Shown here: piece after piece, positions 26,675-29,365 of the stretch
Position numbering within the stretch: position 1 is the stretch's first letter
Layout: each line of letters opens with the position of its first letter
Virus record (IMG/VR): IMGVR_UViG_3300025872_000225
Span: 1 to 29,365 of that record
Reading direction: 5' to 3' (one strand)
Source: a virus
Length of the DNA: 29,365 bases
Program-made: the position numbers and the translations under genes
Notes under the pieces: model-generated
Database searches by the model: none
Seen by the model: the letters and a program-made list of their open reading frames with translations, nothing else
What the model was told of the DNA's origin: nothing

Positions 26675-27435
26675 TACGGATTCAAATCTATTTTTGAACC
26701 AATCAAAGTCATTGGACCACCAGATTGTATCTTACATGTCCCACCTATTTGCAGTTCAAAATTCTTATCAACTTCCATCTTTACATTTCCTACCACATGA
26801 ACATGAACGTTACCTTGTACATGAATCTCATCGTTTTGAGCGTGGATTACGAAATTATTTCCCGTAACCTTGGTTACAGTTCTACCATCGGCACTGATCT
26901 CTACATACGTCCCTGATTTGTGATATATCTGAATGCGCTCTGCATTTGGTGTATCATCTAGTTCAATCACGTGACCTGAGAGAGTCCTAGTCACTTTATT
27001 GTTAGGATATATCGCAGCATACGTTGAAGGAGGCTCAGGCCCTAGAAGAGGTCTGGTTTGCCACTGGTTGACTTCCCTAGCTAATGGTGATACGTCATGT
27101 AACTTAGGATCATTATCTTTTATAGCTGGCATAGTTCCTAATAAAACAGGAGCTTTTGCAGAAGGACCATCTGCAAAAAATCCATAAACAAAACTTCCTA
27201 CTAGAATTCCTGTTGGGGATACTCCTACTTCTCCAAACTCCGGCTGTTGATAGCTAGCGCTTGTTATAGGAAGAAGAGGAGCAGCCCATGGAAGATCTTC
27301 ATCTTGGAAACTATCATGGAATCCCTTGATCCTTATCTGCACTTGCCCAAGCATGTCTGGATCCATTAAATTTACGACTTCAGCAAAGAACCAGCAAAAT
27401 GGTATATCGCCTACGAATCTATTACTATTCATCAT
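26674..27435 (-). CDS. 5: Tail spike protein, gp5-like without lysozyme domain
   Basis: A 253-residue protein. Residues about 10-110 form the OB-fold of gp5/VgrG-type spikes: MDPDMLGQVQIRIKGFH, DLPWAAPLLPITSAS and a GSFVYGFFADGP stretch before VLLGTMP. Residues about 145-185 match the segment after the T4 lysozyme domain: GHVIELDDTPNAERIQIYHK and YVEISADGRTV. The end (IHVQGNVHVHVVGN to KIDLNP) is the short-strand repeat of the trimeric beta-helix needle. T4 gp5 has a lysozyme domain between the first two parts; here only a linker of about 30 residues is present. The gene starts ATGATG; the ribosome-binding site AAGGAG is 3 bases from the first ATG and 6 from the second (27432), so the second may be the real start. 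Confidence 0.88.
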   Translation of the reverse strand: MMNSNRFVGDIPFCWFFAEVVNLMDPDMLGQVQIRIKGFHDSFQDEDLPWAAPLLPITSASYQQPEFGEVGVSPTGILVGSFVYGFFADGPSAKAPVLLGTMPAIKDNDPKLHDVSPLAREVNQWQTRPLLGPEPPSTYAAIYPNNKVTRTLSGHVIELDDTPNAERIQIYHKSGTYVEISADGRTVTKVTGNNFVIHAQNDEIHVQGNVHVHVVGNVKMEVDKNFELQIGGTCKIQSGGPMTLIGSKIDLNP

Positions 27436-28724
27436 TAGCTCCTTGTGCTTTCACCATATGCACCTTTGATCAACTCCATTGAATTCATATACCTATGTTT
27501 CGCTTGAAGCTTATGAAACATATGACGTATCGATGATATCAAGTATTCTCCTGACACTAGAGTTGAAACATTGTTTAACTTATTACCTTTTGGTTTTGTT
27601 TGACCATCAATCGCTGGTACTTGACACTGTATTCGATACCCTGCGGACAATACACTATCACCCCAAGTCATTATTCTTAATATATTCTGAGTCAGCAATT
27701 CCACAAACGCTTTATTGAAACCAATCTTGTCTATTAAAAAATCATCTGGATTTTTAGACGTGTTGATGTAAAAATTAGTCACAGCTGGCGATTTACCATA
27801 CTCATTTTTAAAATTAGAAGTATTCAAGTCAGATGTTTTTCCTGGAAACTTAAAGTTAGATACTTCCTTTATTAAATCAAAAGTTTTTGTTTGATAAGAT
27901 CTTGTTCTTAGATCCAAACTTGTAGTTACGTTTTTCAATGCACCTTCTTGAACCATCTTAGCAGTTGACTGTTGAGTTATGTGGTTGTATGCTAATATGT
28001 TTCTAAAGTTGATATTTTTTACATTAGTTTTCGAATCTGTATCAAAGAAAAATTCTGCATCTGGAATTTTACCTTCTTTTCTTTCAAACAAATACTCTAT
28101 TGGTGTAAACATGAATCCATTTTTATTTTCAAAAAAAGAATAAGTTGAAGATTTATATTTAACTGATACAGCTCTTCTTCTTAAATAATCTATGCTTTGA
28201 AAAGGTTTCATTTGTATCAAGTCTAAGCTTTGAACACCCTTTGTTCCAGAAGGTTCTAACACCACTGATTTGCTTGTTCCAATTACGCTTGTCATGATGT
28301 ATTTTATGTACTCATCAATTTTTTTCTCTCTCATAGCTGTAGTGAACAATTGTTTAGAATTATCTAATATTTCTTTTGAACAAAGAACTAATTGATACTT
28401 AGCGTATTGAGCATTTGGATCGGGTGCTACGTTCTTTACTTCGGTGATCAAAAGATCAAATGTTCTACTCGGCAAATCAGGATGATTTTTAAACTTCAAT
28501 ATGATCTTACACTTGTCAGCTAGTATTGGATATGTTTCTCTGAGATTGATACTATCAGTTATTTGAATTATACCACTTATGATAGGGCTTTTGATAGATT
28601 CATGTATATCAATGGTTTCAAATTGTTCAAATAAACTATAGGGAGATTTATTTCCTGTTATATCGACTAAATCAAATCTCTCAATTATTACGTCACCCGG
28701 TTCAAAACTCTTTTTAGATGTCAT
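27435..28724 (-). CDS. Baseplate hub protein, gp27-like
   Basis: A 429-residue protein placed directly upstream of the gp5-like spike gene, where hub proteins of the gp27/gpD kind are found. The N-terminal half has strands such as SLFEQFETIDIHESIKSPII, SGIIQITDSINLRETYPILA and RTFDLLITEVKNV, consistent with a tail-tube-like fold. It continues with IDYLRRRAV and YSFFENKNGFMFTPIEYL, a pattern typical of hub proteins. The C-terminus (SGEYLISSIRHMF, then MNSMELIKGAYG) also fits hub proteins of marine T4-like phages. The ATG overlaps the stop of the gp53-like gene by four bases (ATGA). It would form the trimeric platform that holds the spike. Name given by position and pattern rather than direct T4 similarity. 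Confidence 0.7.
   Translation of the reverse strand: MTSKKSFEPGDVIIERFDLVDITGNKSPYSLFEQFETIDIHESIKSPIISGIIQITDSINLRETYPILADKCKIILKFKNHPDLPSRTFDLLITEVKNVAPDPNAQYAKYQLVLCSKEILDNSKQLFTTAMREKKIDEYIKYIMTSVIGTSKSVVLEPSGTKGVQSLDLIQMKPFQSIDYLRRRAVSVKYKSSTYSFFENKNGFMFTPIEYLFERKEGKIPDAEFFFDTDSKTNVKNINFRNILAYNHITQQSTAKMVQEGALKNVTTSLDLRTRSYQTKTFDLIKEVSNFKFPGKTSDLNTSNFKNEYGKSPAVTNFYINTSKNPDDFLIDKIGFNKAFVELLTQNILRIMTWGDSVLSAGYRIQCQVPAIDGQTKPKGNKLNNVSTLVSGEYLISSIRHMFHKLQAKHRYMNSMELIKGAYGESTRS
27439..27444 (-). promoter_or_regulatory. Shine-Dalgarno AAGGAG deciding the spike gene start
   Basis: AAGGAG on the minus strand lies inside the end of the gp27-like gene, followed by CTAATGATG. Spacing is 3 bases to the ATG at 27435 and 6 bases to the ATG at 27432. 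The second spacing is closer to the usual range, so translation may begin one codon later. Confidence 0.6.
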
Positions 28725-29365
28725 GAAAACGACTCTTTAAGCGATGAATACACATCTTGAACATAACGCTTATCAAGTATATTAATGTTTTTCTTTAATT
28801 GATTGAGTTCTGTCTCATAATCAAATGCAGTGACTGGAGAAAAGTATACTTCTTCATTTGAAGACATACTTCCTGTAGTTCCACCGAATGCGTTAAAAAC
28901 AATGTTGGCAGATGTAAGTTGAGCGTTAGCTAAAGATTGATCGCCTGTCACATATCCTGAATCATAGGGATTTCCATTGATGTCTATGAATCCAGAAACA
29001 TGTTGAATTGTGATCAATGAAGAGTTGCTGAATGTGATGAATCCAGATGAATCGTCTTGAGTGATCTTCTCTCCAACTATAAATTGCGTATTTCCTACTA
29101 AGTTAATTTCAAAATTTATGATCTTATTAGTTGAAATAACAGTGTTTTCTTTAATTCTTTCATAACCTAAGATTCTATTATCGAAAGTAACTGTAGCTGC
29201 CCAATATTTCTTAGATTGGTTAGGTAATGACATATATGCATTTTGATCTAGTATAGAATCATCTTGATCATAATTATTTCTATAAAATACAATTTGCTGG
29301 TATGCGTTTCTTAATGACCCATATTTTTTAGTTAAAAAATTATCAAAATTTTCTTGCGTTAAAGC
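28721..29365 (-). CDS. 53: Baseplate wedge protein, probably gp53 (5' end outside window)
   Basis: The frame is open from the window edge to a TGA at 28723-28721, so at least 215 codons (214 residues plus the stop) are present and the true start is outside. An internal ATG at 29233 is in frame, but the 44 residues before it (ALTQENFDNFLTKKYGSLRN onward) continue the protein and make that ATG unlikely as the start. These residues resemble the part of gp53 where a sequence like 'SQEAAYQASIQKYKN' occurs in T4. The middle has GEKITQDDSSGFITF, an element also seen in other proteins of this window. The end ILDKRYVQDVYSSLKESF is helical. gp53 links wedges around the hub. The assignment rests on position beside hub genes and weak pattern similarity. 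Confidence 0.55.
   Translation of the reverse strand, partial: ALTQENFDNFLTKKYGSLRNAYQQIVFYRNNYDQDDSILDQNAYMSLPNQSKKYWAATVTFDNRILGYERIKENTVISTNKIINFEINLVGNTQFIVGEKITQDDSSGFITFSNSSLITIQHVSGFIDINGNPYDSGYVTGDQSLANAQLTSANIVFNAFGGTTGSMSSNEEVYFSPVTAFDYETELNQLKKNINILDKRYVQDVYSSLKESFS

Noticed and set aside
29231-29233. ATG at 29233 as start of the gp53-like gene
   Set aside because: The same frame continues without a stop to the window edge, and those 44 residues look like normal protein, so the start is outside the window.

Overview
This window is a contiguous late structural block from a T4-like tailed phage (myovirus) of the marine cyanophage/pelagiphage type. It covers the baseplate hub and wedge, several oversized peripheral structural proteins, tail fibres and a candidate receptor-binding adhesin. 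The DNA is AT-rich and every gene lies on the minus strand, so transcription runs from base 29365 toward base 1. The genes are tightly packed. Stop and start codons overlap by 1 base at five junctions (27435, 26674, 25920, 6030, 5818) and by 4 bases at 28721-28724; the other gaps are 4-29 bases. This is typical of one translationally coupled late operon. No stretch over 30 bases lacks a gene. I saw no tRNA, CRISPR array, insertion sequence or integrase.

Layout in the direction of transcription: (1) hub and wedge core: gp53-like wedge protein (cut by the window edge), gp27-like hub protein, gp5-like spike without a lysozyme domain, PAAR tip protein, gp25, gp6 and gp7. (2) A giant gp8 of 1891 residues, against 334 in T4. 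Its two ends are recognisable as gp8, but the middle is filled with repeated beta modules and a five-repeat propeller-like domain. (3) Two large peripheral structural proteins: one of 1644 residues with a DUF4815-type N-terminus and one of 1184 residues. They stand where T4 has gp9-gp12, none of which I recognise here. (4) A 70-residue coiled-coil protein and two low-complexity tail-fibre proteins of 403 and 738 residues. (5) A tandem two-domain 2-oxoglutarate/Fe(II) oxygenase, then a polyglycine- and proline-rich adhesin of 392 residues, then the first nine codons of another gene.

Probable division of labour: gp27/gp5/PAAR form the central puncturing device; gp53/gp25/gp6/gp7/gp8 form the wedges around it; the large beta-rich proteins decorate the baseplate rim; the fibre proteins and adhesin contact the host. 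The oxygenase sits between the fibre genes and the adhesin and may hydroxylate one of these products, which is inference.

Most notable observations: the propeller-like insertion in gp8; a roughly 80-residue module shared by gp7 (four copies), gp8 and the 1644-residue protein; the tandem oxygenase next to the Gly/Pro-rich adhesin; a perfect 14-bp inverted repeat inside the adhesin gene; and two blocks of 36-bp in-frame tandem repeats in a fibre gene.
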